From contig CAVTOO010000007.1 of the NCBI GenBank assembly GCA_963736355.1, positions 248,001-312,000 of the forward strand: a stretch of 64,000 bases of DNA, in the 5' to 3' direction. Positions within the stretch are counted from its first letter, which is position 1, and each line of letters begins with the position of its first letter. The stretch is from CAVTOO01 sp963736355 (GTDB lineage Bacteria; Pseudomonadota; Alphaproteobacteria; Rhizobiales; Xanthobacteraceae). The notes beneath the pieces were generated by a model. It ran no database searches, was not told the DNA's origin, and saw only the letters and a program-made list of their open reading frames with translations. Positions 18,411 to 27,601 of this stretch are shown in pieces. A program made the translations under genes and the position numbers.

Positions 18411-19215
18411 ATGACAAATCCGCCCGCCGACAACAAGCAACAGATCGATTCCGCCAGCTTCCGGCTGCCTGTCACGGATGCGGATTTCCTGCTCGGCGAT
18501 TCGATGCGCGGTGTTCGTTTCCTGATCGAATATGCCAAGGCCGAAGAGGCCCTGCGCAAATGGGGCATCCGCTCGACCATCGTGGTGTTCGGCAGCGCGC
18601 GCGTGCGCGAGGACGGCCCGAAGCGGCACGCCAACTGGTACAATCAGGCGCGCAGCTTCGCGCGGATCGTCTCCGAGCGCGGCGGTGCGCTGCTGAAGGA
18701 CGGGCCGATGCGCGACAATGTTATCGCCACCGGCGGCGGTCCCGGCCTGATGGAAGCCGCCAATCGCGGCGCAAGCGACGCCGGCGCGCCGTCGATCGGC
18801 TTCAATATCGGCCTGCCGCAGGAGCAGGAGCCGAACGCCTATTCGACGCCGGACCTGACCTTCCGATTCCATTACTTTGCGATGCGCAAGATGCACCTGG
18901 CGATGCGCGCCAATGCGCTGGTGGTCTTCCCCGGCGGCTTCGGCACATTCGACGAATTGTTCGAGGTCGTCACGCTGCAAGCAGACACACCGCTCGCCGC
19001 CGATCCCGATTCTGCTGTTCGACGAGGAATATTGGCGCTCGGTCGTCCATTTCGACAAGATCGCCGATGCGGGCATGGTGACGCGCGACGAACTCAAGCT
19101 GTTCGAATTCGTCCACGATCCGGAAGACGCGTGGAAAGCTCTCGAACGCGCCAACCTGAATTTCCCGCGGCCGTTTTCATCGCCGAGCCAGATGGGCGCG
19201 CCGCCGACGCTTTAG
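18411..19215 (+). CDS. LOG/TIGR00730-family nucleotide-binding protein, frameshifted
   Basis: About 268 residues after one repair. A Rossmann core carries ATGGGPGLMEAANRGA (about residues 105-120) and PGGFGTFDELFEVVTL (about 172-187), the two signatures of the LOG family (phosphoribohydrolases of the cytokinin-activating type, often misnamed lysine decarboxylase). After VVTLQ an extra base near 18980 shifts the frame, and the family sequence resumes IPILLFDEEYWRSVVHFD and ends at 19215. It probably acts on nucleoside monophosphates in the cytosol. It is not obviously linked to the liv operon before it. Confidence 0.82.
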
Positions 19216-19220
19216 TAAAC

Positions 19221-19290
19221 GAGCATGATCTTGTCCGAAAACCGGTTCCCACTTTGCGCTAACGCGGCCGTACCGGTCGGGATCATGCTC
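19221..19290. repeat. Palindromic intergenic element, family A copy 1
   Basis: Terminal inverted repeats GAGCATGATC (19221-19230) and GATCATGCTC (19281-19290) enclose a core with CCGAAAACCGG and CCACTT. It lies between two convergent genes and its end touches the stop of the glutathione transferase. A second copy is at 41882-41930. The core CCGG-T-CCACTT is also shared with the family B pair at 22472 and 24430. Confidence 0.8.
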
Positions 19291-19923
19291 TACTTCGGCA
19301 TCGGGATGTCGTTGGCGAAAGCCGGGATGTGATAGCCCTTTTGCACCGCCGGACGTTTGGCGATCTCGACATACCAGCGCTTGACGTTCGGGAAGTCGTT
19401 GAGATCGATCCCCTGCCATTCGAAGCGTGACGCCCACGGCCATATGGCCATGTCGGCGATGGAATAGTCACCTGCGACGAAGGCGTGGCTCGCCAGCTGG
19501 CGATCCAGAACGGAATAAAGCCGCCGTGCTTCCTTGGCGAAACGTTCCTCGGCGTAAGGCGCCTTGCCCTTGTTGTACTTGAGGAAGTGGTGCGCCTGAC
19601 CGAGCATGGGTCCGAAATCCGGCCATCTGCCACATCAGCCATTCGATCACCTCGAACCGGCCTTTCGAATCTTTCGGCATGAACTTGCCGGTCTTCTCGG
19701 CGAGATAGATCAGGATCGCGCCCGACTCCATCATCCGCGTGCCGTTGTCGCGATCGACGATGGCCGGGATTTTGCTGTTGGGGCTGATGGCGATGAATTC
19801 CGGCGTGAACTGCTGGTCCTTGCCGATGTCGATGGCATGAACCTCGTAAGGCAGACCGAACTCCTCAAGCGCGATGGAAATCTTGCGCCCGTTGGGCGTG
19901 GACCATGTGTAAAGATCGATCAT
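19290..19923 (-). CDS. Glutathione S-transferase family protein, frameshifted
   Basis: About 210 residues after repair. The N-terminal thioredoxin-like domain (residues 1-80) has the motif TWSTPNGRKISIALEE, with the conserved cis-Pro region NSKIPAIVD and ESGAILIYLA. The C-terminal helical domain has the Asp cap YSIADMAIWPW. It resembles YfcG/Ure2-like enzymes. One surplus T near 19616-19622 (GGATTTCGG instead of GGATTCGG) breaks the frame after MWQMAGF, and the next frame continues GPMLGQAHHFLKYN. It likely has glutathione-dependent reductase or conjugating activity, perhaps supporting xenobiotic breakdown. Confidence 0.82.
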
Positions 19924-19946
19924 GAGGTGCGTCCCTATGGGAAGAA

Positions 19947-20579
19947 TTACGAAACGTCGGAGCCCGGAGGAGCCTGCAATCCAGGCATGTTAAACAGCTT
20001 CCCGAGCGCCGCGTACCACGGCCCGCCAAGACGGCTGACGGGGCGCACCTTGGCGGTGTCGACATATTTGCCGTCATAGACGTCCGGGTGAAAATGAAAC
20101 GCCAGGATCTCGCCAATATAGAAAGTGTTCAGGCCGTGCCCGAGCGGGATGATATGCACGATACGGCATTCCATCTGCACCGGCGAAATCGCGATGCGCG
20201 GCGGCTTGACGAACTTGCTCGGGATCGTCGCCACGCCGGCCTTTTCCAGCTCGCTGACGCCGCGCCCATACTCGGCACTGCAGCTGTGCATGAGTTCGAG
20301 ATTGTCCTCGGTGGCGACGTTGACGACGAACTCGCCGGTCACGCGCATGTTGTACGCCGTATCCTTCAGTTCCTTGCCCCGGATACCGATATTGACGCCG
20401 ACCATCGGCGGCGAATGGGCGACATAATTATAGGAGCTGAACGGCGCCGCGTTGACCCGCCCCTCCTCGTCGACTGACGTGATCCAGGCGACAGGGCGCG
20501 GCGCCACGGCACCGCACACCAGATTGTATGCCCGCCGGGTCTCCAGCGTGGACGCGTCGACAGTCACGAATTCGGTCAT
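19947..20579 (-). CDS. Flavin reductase-like (split-barrel FMN-binding) protein
   Basis: 210 residues. The split-barrel flavin reductase domain begins around residue 12, with RPVAWITSVDEEGRVNAAPFSSYN (two pieces of the FMN site) and ELKDTAYNMRVTGEFVVNV. This is the DIM6/NTAB-type family that uses FMN and NAD(P)H. The start is set at ATG 20579, where family sequence begins. It lies 23 bases upstream of the glutathione transferase on the same strand, so the two are probably co-transcribed. Partner oxygenase unknown. Confidence 0.83.
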   Translation of the reverse strand: MTEFVTVDASTLETRRAYNLVCGAVAPRPVAWITSVDEEGRVNAAPFSSYNYVAHSPPMVGVNIGIRGKELKDTAYNMRVTGEFVVNVATEDNLELMHSCSAEYGRGVSELEKAGVATIPSKFVKPPRIAISPVQMECRIVHIIPLGHGLNTFYIGEILAFHFHPDVYDGKYVDTAKVRPVSRLGGPWYAALGKLFNMPGLQAPPGSDVS

Positions 20580-20764
20580 GGATGGGGGTCCAGGGTCGGA
20601 GAACGGGCGCTCGGGCGGGATATCGGCAGGCCCGTTTAGGCGACCCCCCCGCCGATGGCAAGCCGGGCCCAATCGACGGGCGGCGTGCCTGCCACGCATG
20701 GCCCGCCTCGCCGGGATCACACCGTTTTGTCGCCAAAACCCGCACATGTCGGTATTATGACAGC

Positions 20765-22459
20765 ATGAAATCAAGCCGTTTTTCCCATTTCTGGCCGGCT
20801 GAGCGGCGGTCACGGGTGGCGCTCACAGCCCTTTGTGCCCTCCACCTGGCCGCGCTCATCCTGATGTTTGCGACCGAGACATGGACCGTGCCCCGGCTCA
20901 TGTTCCTTTTGACATGGGGCATCCTCAACTTCGGGCTGATCGCCCTGACGCGGCGCCCCGTGGTGGCAGCCGCAATCTCCCTGACTTTTGTCACGGTGCT
21001 GGTGATCCTGTCGCAACTCAAATTCGGAATCATGCGGCTGACGGTCGATTTTCTCGACCTCATTATCGTCGATGTCGCGACGACCAAATTCCTGCTGACG
21101 ATCTATCCGAACCTGATGTGGATCGTTGCGCTCATCGTTGCCGCCTTCGCAGTGGTGATTGGCGTGCTATGGCGCATCGACGTGCTGCGCATGGCGCGCC
21201 GGACCGCCGCAGCGACTTTCGCTGCCTGCATCGTGGGATTGACGGCCTTGTCGCTCGCAGCACCCGGCGACTGGTGGGAAGTGTTCGCCGGCGAAAATTA
21301 TGTGTCGAAATTCTCGCGCTCCGCCGTCGCCGCGATTTCGGCGCTGACAACGCATGGGCTGTTCGATTCCGCCGCCATCGCCTCGACGCAGCTGCCGACC
21401 GAAACCCCAGCCGAATGCAAGCTCGAGGGTAAGCCGCCGAACATCATTCTGATCCACGACGAGTTGAGCTTCGATATTCGTGCGGCGAAGGATGTGAAAA
21501 TTCCGGCAGGCTACGGCGCGCACTTTCTGTCCTTCGACGGCCGGCAGCGAAGCCTGATGGTCGAGAGCTATGGCGGCGCAAGCTGGTACAGCGAGTTCAA
21601 CGTCCTGACCGGATTGTCGTCGCAATCCTTCGGTCGCTTCGCCTACTTCCTGCCGCGCGTCGCCGCTGATCGGATCGAGCGCGGACTTCCGCGAGCCCTG
21701 CAGCGCTGCGGCTACAGCACCTACTCATTCTATCCGGTGTCGTCGGCCTTTATGAATGCCAAGGGATTTCACACCACCGTCGGCTTCGAGAAATTCTACG
21801 ACCACAAGGACATGGGCGGCGGCTATGTCGAACCCGACACGTTCTATTACGGCAACGCGCTGAAAACGCTGAAGGCGGAGCCGCGCAAGGGACCGTTCTT
21901 CGCCTACGTTTATCTGTCGGCCAATCACTTCCCCTTCCGCAACAGCTGGCAGCCGGACCTGGTGCCGGGCTGGAAGGACACAGGCAACCGGCCCGAGGTT
22001 GACGAATATCTGCGCCGGCAGGCCGCCACCGCGCGCGACTTCCCCGCTTTCAAGGCCGATCTGGCCCGCGCATTTCCCGGCGAGTTGTTCGTGATCGTGC
22101 GCTACGGCGATCACCAGCCTGCCTTCAACCCGCCCAACATCATGGACCCGGATATCAGCGAGGAAGAGTTCTCAAAGCGTGTCCAGTCGCGCTATCCCCG
22201 CTACTACGCCACTTACTACGCGATCGACACGATCAACTACACGCCGCTGAATACGAGCGATGCGCTCGATACACTGGATGCCGCCTATCTGCCGATCGTG
22301 ATTCAGCAGCTCGCCGGCATTCCGCTCGATGCATCATTCACCGAGCAGAAGAAAATCATGGCGCGATGCGAGGGTGTCTTCTTTGCCTGCGCCGGCGGCG
22401 TCGAGACACGCCGGTTCAACCGCATGCTGATCGACGCCGGCATCATCAAGCGGCTTTGA
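20765..22459 (+). CDS. Membrane-bound sulfatase/phosphoethanolamine-transferase-like protein
   Basis: 564 residues from ATG 20765. An N-terminal membrane region has about four to five hydrophobic helices (residues about 20-150). A periplasmic alkaline-phosphatase-superfamily domain follows: NIILIHDELSFD near residue 226 takes the metal-site start, ESYGGASWYSEFNVLTG lies near the nucleophile region, and YGDHQPAF carries late metal ligands. It resembles LtaS/EptA-like transferases. The usual Thr nucleophile context is altered, so donor and acceptor cannot be named. It is divergent from the flavin-reductase gene and followed by a family B repeat. Confidence 0.78.
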   Translation: MKSSRFSHFWPAERRSRVALTALCALHLAALILMFATETWTVPRLMFLLTWGILNFGLIALTRRPVVAAAISLTFVTVLVILSQLKFGIMRLTVDFLDLIIVDVATTKFLLTIYPNLMWIVALIVAAFAVVIGVLWRIDVLRMARRTAAATFAACIVGLTALSLAAPGDWWEVFAGENYVSKFSRSAVAAISALTTHGLFDSAAIASTQLPTETPAECKLEGKPPNIILIHDELSFDIRAAKDVKIPAGYGAHFLSFDGRQRSLMVESYGGASWYSEFNVLTGLSSQSFGRFAYFLPRVAADRIERGLPRALQRCGYSTYSFYPVSSAFMNAKGFHTTVGFEKFYDHKDMGGGYVEPDTFYYGNALKTLKAEPRKGPFFAYVYLSANHFPFRNSWQPDLVPGWKDTGNRPEVDEYLRRQAATARDFPAFKADLARAFPGELFVIVRYGDHQPAFNPPNIMDPDISEEEFSKRVQSRYPRYYATYYAIDTINYTPLNTSDALDTLDAAYLPIVIQQLAGIPLDASFTEQKKIMARCEGVFFACAGGVETRRFNRMLIDAGIIKRL

Positions 22460-22471
22460 GCTTTTTGTTTT

Positions 22472-22519
22472 GACGCGTTTTCTTAACGCGAACCGGTGTC
22501 CACTTCGCTTGAAAACGCT
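22472..22519. repeat. 48-bp palindromic element, family B copy 1
   Basis: It begins GACGCGTTTTC and ends GAAAACGCT, with an 8-bp terminal inverted repeat (22475-22482 with 22511-22518) and an ACCGGT centre. It is the reverse complement of 24430-24477 with 2 mismatches over 48 bases. It sits immediately downstream of the hydrolase stop at 22524. Confidence 0.85.
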
Positions 22520-22523
22520 ATGT

Positions 22524-23411
22524 CTACACTAGGCTCATGTGCTTCGGCACATAGCGGAAGCCGTCGCCGTCGCGGAGGATCTGTCCGATCCCCGGGAACG
22601 GAAAATGGAATCCGATCAGATTGAGCTTCTTGTCGACGGCCATGTTGAAGCATTTCAGCCGCGACTGCACCGCCATGTCGGCGTCGATGTCCCATTTGTA
22701 TTTCCAGCGCGGGTTGGGAAACAGCAGCGCGTAATGGTGACAGATGTCGCCGAGATTGAGAAACGCGTCATTGCCCGACTGGATGAGATACGAGGTGTGG
22801 CCGAGAGTATGACCGGGGAACGCGAACGCTGTGATGCCCGGCAGGAATTCGCCGTCCTTTGCGATCAGGGTGAGGCGATCCTTGTAGGGCAGGATCGCCT
22901 TGCGCGCGCCCTGCACAAATGCGCCCATGTTCTCGTCATTGACCTTGGTTTCATCGGTCCAGAAATCGAAATCTGTCTTGGAGACGAACAGCTCGGCATT
23001 GGGAAACGTCTTCTTGCCCTCCGCATTCGTCAGACCCCAGGCGTGGTCGGGGTGAATATGCGTCAGAACAACAGTGTCGATGTCCTCGGGCTTGATTCCC
23101 GCCTTGACGAGATTCTTCGGCAACTGCCCTGACGCGGTGCCGAACAACGGCACTTCGCCGAAACCTGTGTCGAACAGGATCACCCGCTTGCCGGTATCGA
23201 GCACCAGACAGTTTTCCTGCAGCACCAGCGGGGCATTTGGCAGGAATTCGCGATCGAGCAGCTTCTGCAATTGATCGACCGGCGCTTCCGGAAACTCTGA
23301 AGTGCAGCTGTCAAACGTCAGTTCGCCGTCGGACACGATGGTCGCGTTGAAATCGCCGATGCTGAACCGATACCACGCCGGTGACTTCTCACGTGAAATG
23401 CGTGCGCCCAT
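22524..23411 (-). CDS. MBL-fold metallo-hydrolase
   Basis: 295 residues of the metallo-beta-lactamase superfamily. The metal motif H-x-H-x-D-H is in LTHIHPDHAWGL near residue 115, with the later His in FPGHTLGHTSY and the Asp in FLNLGDICHH. An N-terminal stretch (about 15-90) resembles AHL-lactonase-like and organophosphate-hydrolase-like enzymes. The start is taken at ATG 23411; the frame is open upstream but with no family sequence. It is divergent from the second MBL gene at 23615. The pair is bracketed by inverted 48-bp repeats. Confidence 0.84.
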   Translation of the reverse strand: MGARISREKSPAWYRFSIGDFNATIVSDGELTFDSCTSEFPEAPVDQLQKLLDREFLPNAPLVLQENCLVLDTGKRVILFDTGFGEVPLFGTASGQLPKNLVKAGIKPEDIDTVVLTHIHPDHAWGLTNAEGKKTFPNAELFVSKTDFDFWTDETKVNDENMGAFVQGARKAILPYKDRLTLIAKDGEFLPGITAFAFPGHTLGHTSYLIQSGNDAFLNLGDICHHYALLFPNPRWKYKWDIDADMAVQSRLKCFNMAVDKKLNLIGFHFPFPGIGQILRDGDGFRYVPKHMSLV

Positions 23412-23614
23412 TGGTCGTGTCCCCACTTCTTTTCTGTCCGAAAATCGAACCCTGGTTTTTTCAAAGCCTATTACACCTGTGTGCCGCTCTGCGTGCAATG
23501 GCCAGCGCTTCGCCCTGCGAAAAAGCGGTCCCAGTACCGCCTTTACAATTCGAGTCGTTTGGCTGAACTTACGGCCCGACAATCAGCAGCCGCAAAAGAC
23601 TTGCCGGAGGAATT

Positions 23615-24424
23615 ATGCAGCCGTTCGAACTTTTCGCCATCCGCTATGGTCATCACGGCCCCCGCAAAGCCAATGACAACATGATCGGCGGCGACCTGCA
23701 TGAGGCCCATTCCGATCTCGATTATTTCGTCTGGGTCGCCAAGCGCTCCGACCGCGTTTTCCTGATCGATACCGGCATGAGCAAGGAAGCGTCCGAGCGC
23801 CGCGGCCGCGAGGTACTGCGCGCGCCGGCCGATGCGATCAAGCTCCTCGGCCTCGACGCGGCCAAGCTTGAGGACGTTATTCTCACACATCTGCATTTCG
23901 ACCATGCCGGTACGCTCGACCGCTTCCCCAAGGCCCGGTTCCACGTGCAGGACACAGAAGTCGCCTACGCGACAGGACGATGCATGTGCTCGGGCTTCCT
24001 GCGGCACCCCTACGATGTCGGCGATGTCGTCCATCTGGTGAAATGCGTCTACGCCGACCGCGTCACGTTCCACGACCAGAGCGTCGAGATCACCAGCGGA
24101 TTGTCGGTGCATCGCACCGGCGGGCATTCGGGCGGGTTGCAGGTGGTGCGGGTCTGGACCGAGCGCGGCTGGGTCGTCGTCGCCTCCGACGCATCGCATC
24201 TCTACATGAACATGCACAAGGGCATCCCCTTCCCGGCCGTGCATCGCGTCGACGAGATGATGGAAGGCTACCGCATCGTGCGCGAACTGGCGGGCGGCTC
24301 GTGGGATCATGTCGTCCCCGGCCACGATCCGCTGGTGATGAAGATGTATCCGGCGCCCAGCAAGGAACTCGAAGGCATCGTCGTGCGGCTCGACAAGCCG
24401 CCGATCGGCAAGCTGCCGTTCTAG
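23615..24424 (+). CDS. MBL-fold hydrolase, N-acyl-homoserine-lactonase-like
   Basis: 269 residues with LTHLHFDHAGTLDRFP near residue 90, a metal-binding H-x-H-x-D-H, and the later residues HRTGGHSGG (His) and VVVASDASH (Asp). The short spacing, VFLIDTGMS near residue 48 and the C-terminal HVVPGHDP agree with AttM/AiiA-like lactonases, though the family also hydrolyses other lactones and esters. A ribosome site GGAGG precedes the ATG. Whether it quenches quorum signals or opens a catabolic lactone is not decidable from sequence. Confidence 0.84.
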   Translation: MQPFELFAIRYGHHGPRKANDNMIGGDLHEAHSDLDYFVWVAKRSDRVFLIDTGMSKEASERRGREVLRAPADAIKLLGLDAAKLEDVILTHLHFDHAGTLDRFPKARFHVQDTEVAYATGRCMCSGFLRHPYDVGDVVHLVKCVYADRVTFHDQSVEITSGLSVHRTGGHSGGLQVVRVWTERGWVVVASDASHLYMNMHKGIPFPAVHRVDEMMEGYRIVRELAGGSWDHVVPGHDPLVMKMYPAPSKELEGIVVRLDKPPIGKLPF

Positions 24425-24429
24425 GCCAC

Positions 24430-24477
24430 AGCGTTTTCAAGCGAAGTGGGCACCGGTTCGCATTAAGAAAACGCGTC
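24430..24477. repeat. 48-bp palindromic element, family B copy 2
   Basis: Begins AGCGTTTTCAAGCGAAGTGG and ends AACGCGTC. It is an inverted copy of 22472-22519 (46 of 48 bases the same). It lies 5 bases after the stop of the MBL gene and 17 bases before the convergent PrpD stop, so it may end transcription from both sides. Confidence 0.85.
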
Positions 24478-24493
24478 AAATATAAAACGAAAC

Positions 24494-25846
24494 TTAGGCC
24501 TTGCCGCCGCAGGCGGCGACGAACGCGTCGATATTCGGCAGCGTCGTCAGGCCTTCGACCATCGCCACGACCTTGTCGCCGCCGGCCGCGCCGCGCAGCG
24601 TCGCAATGGCGTCACGGCAGCGGGTGCGGACTTCGTCGGGTGTCGCCGGCACGACATCGGGCAGTGAATGGCTGATCGTCTTGCCGTCTTTCAGGGTGAC
24701 CGACACCGAGGAGCCTTGCTTGGCCGGAAACGCCTTGGTGAAGCTCTCGTCGATCTGCAGCGTCATTGCGTCGATGATGCGCTGTACGGCGGCGCTGTTG
24801 ATGTCGGCATAATTCGACTCGGCCAGCACGCCGCTCGCCAGCACCGCGGCGACGCCATACTGAATGCTCATCTTGGCCTGCAGCGGACGCTGGAACGGTC
24901 CGGAGAAATTGCAGCCGGGATAGTTCATCGCCGCGTGCGAGACACGGACGTCGACGGTCGCAATGTCTCCGGGCTTGACCTCGCGCGCGACGAGCAGCGC
25001 GGCCTGACAGGCTGTCTGCGCAAAATTACAGGCGGGTGCGGGCTTGTTGTAGACCTCGAGAATCTCGGGGCGACCATCGGCGAAGAGCTTGATCGGCACG
25101 GCGGGCGCGCGCCGGAACGCCGCAAACAACCCCGCCTCGCCTTCCAGAATATCGTCCGACGCCTGCGCGCCCTCACGCGCCAGCAGCACGCAGGTCACGG
25201 CACTGCGCGCGGCAAAACCGGGATGGAAATACATCTCGCCGCTGCCCGAATGCGGCCACTGGTTGAGACCGCCCGAGGTGTTGGCAGCGAGCGCCATGGC
25301 GCTGACGATTGCGTCATCCGGCAAATCCAGCAGGAAACCGCCGCCAAGCGCAGCGCCGATAGGGCCGACCAAACCTGTCGGCCGATAGAGTCGCGCCAGC
25401 TCGGCATTGAACAACGCACGGCCGATGCGCGCGCCGGTCTCATAAGCCAGCACGGCGGACCGCAGCAGACGGTCTCCACTGACTTTGTTACCTTCAGCCA
25501 GCGCCAGCAGCGTCGGCCAGATGACAACGCCATGATGGCTGATGCTGGCGGCATGCATGTCTTCGCGCACGAGCCCGTGGCCCATCACCGCATTGGCGAA
25601 GGCCGCGTCATAGGGATGCACGATCAAATCAGTGCCGAGAATACGGGAGCCCGGCGTCGTCTTGCGCGCCAGCGCCACCGCCTGACGGCTCCATGGCAAA
25701 TGCGCCGCCTCATAGGTGCAGCCGGTGATGTCGAGCAGACAGGTTTTGGCCTTCTCGATGGCTTCGCTGGGCAGCGTTGCGTAGGCGGCGCGCGCATCGC
25801 GCACGATCTGGCGCAGCTGCGTCGTCACCTTGACGTGCTCGTTCAT
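24494..25846 (-). CDS. MmgE/PrpD family protein (second)
   Basis: 450 residues. Family elements are AKTCLLDITGCTYEA near residue 38, HGLVREDMHAASISHHGVVIWPT around 94-116 and the Ala/Gly-rich GPIGAALGGGFLLDLP. The C-terminal domain carries RRAPAVPIKLFADGRPE and YPGCNFSGPF. It is a member of the 2-methylcitrate dehydratase/cis-aconitate decarboxylase superfamily but differs clearly from the copy at 9093. The start is ATG 25846 with GGGAGAAT upstream. It is convergent with the MBL gene and divergent from the hypothetical gene at 26074. Confidence 0.85.
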   Translation of the reverse strand: MNEHVKVTTQLRQIVRDARAAYATLPSEAIEKAKTCLLDITGCTYEAAHLPWSRQAVALARKTTPGSRILGTDLIVHPYDAAFANAVMGHGLVREDMHAASISHHGVVIWPTLLALAEGNKVSGDRLLRSAVLAYETGARIGRALFNAELARLYRPTGLVGPIGAALGGGFLLDLPDDAIVSAMALAANTSGGLNQWPHSGSGEMYFHPGFAARSAVTCVLLAREGAQASDDILEGEAGLFAAFRRAPAVPIKLFADGRPEILEVYNKPAPACNFAQTACQAALLVAREVKPGDIATVDVRVSHAAMNYPGCNFSGPFQRPLQAKMSIQYGVAAVLASGVLAESNYADINSAAVQRIIDAMTLQIDESFTKAFPAKQGSSVSVTLKDGKTISHSLPDVVPATPDEVRTRCRDAIATLRGAAGGDKVVAMVEGLTTLPNIDAFVAACGGKA

Positions 25847-26073
25847 CGCAATTCTCCCGAGGCCTGATGTGTCCGCCAGTTTGCAGCAACGATAGGCCAA
25901 AATGCGGTCGTTGCAATCGCACTGCATTCATCGCAGGTCCGCAATCATGCATGTGAAACGAAATATTTGGTGCGGTGCGGCAAGAAATTCACGCCAGCGG
26001 TGGAAAATGCCAATCCGTTGGCAGCCTGCCGCCAACTCTGCTTAACTTGAAGCGGACTGACCGGGAGGGTCAC

Positions 26074-26616
26074 TTGGATTTTCTGAGCGCCGGTCGCCGG
26101 CTTCACGACATCACGGCGCCTCCGGACTTCGCGTGTCAGGAAACCGGCCCGGACAATGGCGTGGCGCGTCCGCCGGATGCGGCGACCACCCAGTACATGC
26201 TGGCAACCCGCGAGGCCTTCGAAGCGCTTCGGCAAGTCGTCACCCAGATCGCCGCACTTTTGATTCTCGCCGCCAGCAAATCGCGCGACTGGCGCGATCA
26301 TCCCATGATCGATGTCACCATGAATGCCCGCCAAGGCGTCCGCGACGCCATTCGCTCCGTCGCCGTGCCGGCACAGGCCACTCATGTCCACAGCCATTTC
26401 GTCAATGCCGGGCGTCACGTTGACACTGCGCTGTCGATGATTGCCGCGCGCCGCGCGAAATTCGACGATGCCGCACTCGACGCTGCGCTTGCTTCCATTC
26501 AGGCGGCGCAGCGCGAGATGCAGTGGTCGTCGGCAGCCGTGCCGGGTCTTGAGATGATTGCGTTCTCGCAGGGCTGCTGCGCGATGCATCGAAGCCAAAA
26601 AATCATAGAAACCTGA
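26074..26616 (+). CDS. Hypothetical protein, TTG start
   Basis: 180 residues with no family I recognise. It is mostly helical, with HDITAPPDFACQE near the start, then a long amphipathic stretch, then HVHSHFVNAGRH and a C-terminal QGCCAMHR. I choose TTG 26074 because a GGGAGGG ribosome site sits just before it (26063-26069); an ATG 99 bases upstream gives a low-complexity extension. It ends 10 bases before the MBL gene, so the two are likely one operon. Several His and Cys residues hint at a metal site, but that is speculation. Confidence 0.65.
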   Translation: MDFLSAGRRLHDITAPPDFACQETGPDNGVARPPDAATTQYMLATREAFEALRQVVTQIAALLILAASKSRDWRDHPMIDVTMNARQGVRDAIRSVAVPAQATHVHSHFVNAGRHVDTALSMIAARRAKFDDAALDAALASIQAAQREMQWSSAAVPGLEMIAFSQGCCAMHRSQKIIET

Positions 26617-26626
26617 GGGGAAGGCG

Positions 26627-27499
26627 ATGTCCGACTATTCGATCTGGGTTCTCGAATATTGCGCCGTGCCGACGCTGCCAAAAGGCGTGACAGTGCACGG
26701 GGCTTTCAATGCCGGCACCGTCAAGCTGCCCTACTGCTACGTCGTCATCAAAGGCGGCGGCAAGATCGCCATGGTGGACATCGGATTCGCCAACAAGGAC
26801 TACGGCGCCAAGCTGGCGACGGCGTTCGGCGTGCAGAACTGGCACGGACCTGCCGAGGTCATGAAAGAATGCGGCGTCCGGCCCGAAGACGTGACCGACA
26901 TCTTCATCACGCATGCGCATTTCGATCACATCGGCGACACCGACAGCTTTCCCAACGCGAAATTCTACATGCAGGAGCGCGAGCTATCGAAATGGGTCTG
27001 GGCGATGGCGCTCGACAAGAAATTCAGCTGGTTCATGGGTGCGACCGATCCCAATGACATCATCCGTTGCGTCGATCTCGCGCGCCAGGGCCGCCTCGTC
27101 TGCCTCGACGGCGACAAAAAGGACGTCCTGCCGGGCATCGACGTTTATGCCGCGCACGACACCCACACCTGGGGCTCGATGTTCGTCTCGGTGAAGGGTG
27201 GCGGATCGGACGCCAACAAGTGGGTGTTCTCCGGCGACCTGATCTACAGCTACACCAACCTCACCGGCCACGATCCCGCAAACCCGCAATACATCCCGAT
27301 CGGATTGGCCTCCGGCAGCCAGACCAACATCCTGTTTTCGATCGACGACATGATGAAAGTGGTCGGCGGCGAGGTGAAACGCATCCTGCCCATCCATGAC
27401 GAAAACCTGCCCAAAATGTTCCCATCTCGGACCACAAAGGCGGGCTTGAGCATCTGCGAAATTCAACTGGCGAAGGGCGAGAAGTCGGCCGTGAACTAG
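26627..27499 (+). CDS. MBL-fold metallo-hydrolase (third)
   Basis: 290 residues. The metal motif FITHAHFDHIGDTDSFP is near residue 100, with later ligands AAHDTHTWGSM and VFSGDLIYSY. Opening residues VLEYCAVPTLPKG and the insert with KFSWFMGATDP resemble AHL-lactonase-family proteins. The ribosome site GAGGGGAAGG lies before the ATG. It is the third MBL enzyme within 5 kb. A bulged hairpin follows at 27510-27540, then the TPP-enzyme gene. Confidence 0.84.
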   Translation: MSDYSIWVLEYCAVPTLPKGVTVHGAFNAGTVKLPYCYVVIKGGGKIAMVDIGFANKDYGAKLATAFGVQNWHGPAEVMKECGVRPEDVTDIFITHAHFDHIGDTDSFPNAKFYMQERELSKWVWAMALDKKFSWFMGATDPNDIIRCVDLARQGRLVCLDGDKKDVLPGIDVYAAHDTHTWGSMFVSVKGGGSDANKWVFSGDLIYSYTNLTGHDPANPQYIPIGLASGSQTNILFSIDDMMKVVGGEVKRILPIHDENLPKMFPSRTTKAGLSICEIQLAKGEKSAVN

Positions 27500-27509
27500 C
27501 CTTTTATCG

Positions 27510-27540
27510 CCCGGACGCATCGGCTACACCGATGCGCGGG
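27510..27540 (+). terminator. Bulged hairpin between MBL and TPP-enzyme genes
   Basis: The 8-bp stem CGCATCGG/CCGATGCG is extended by CCCG/CGGG across a two-base bulge, with a 5-base loop. No T-run follows, so it may be a weak terminator or an mRNA-stability hairpin. Confidence 0.45.
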
Positions 27541-27601
27541 ACGAGAGTTTCATCATCGCCTTGCCCGCCGCGACCGATAGCCAGCCCGCCGGAGTTTTCC
27601 C

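Noticed and set aside
23412..23460. Possible degenerate family A repeat upstream of the first MBL gene
   Set aside because: Only CCACTT and TGTCCGAAAA are shared, with no terminal inverted repeat.
22472..24477. Insertion sequence or composite transposon from the inverted repeats
   Set aside because: No transposase and no target-site duplication visible; the repeats are short palindromes of a dispersed type.
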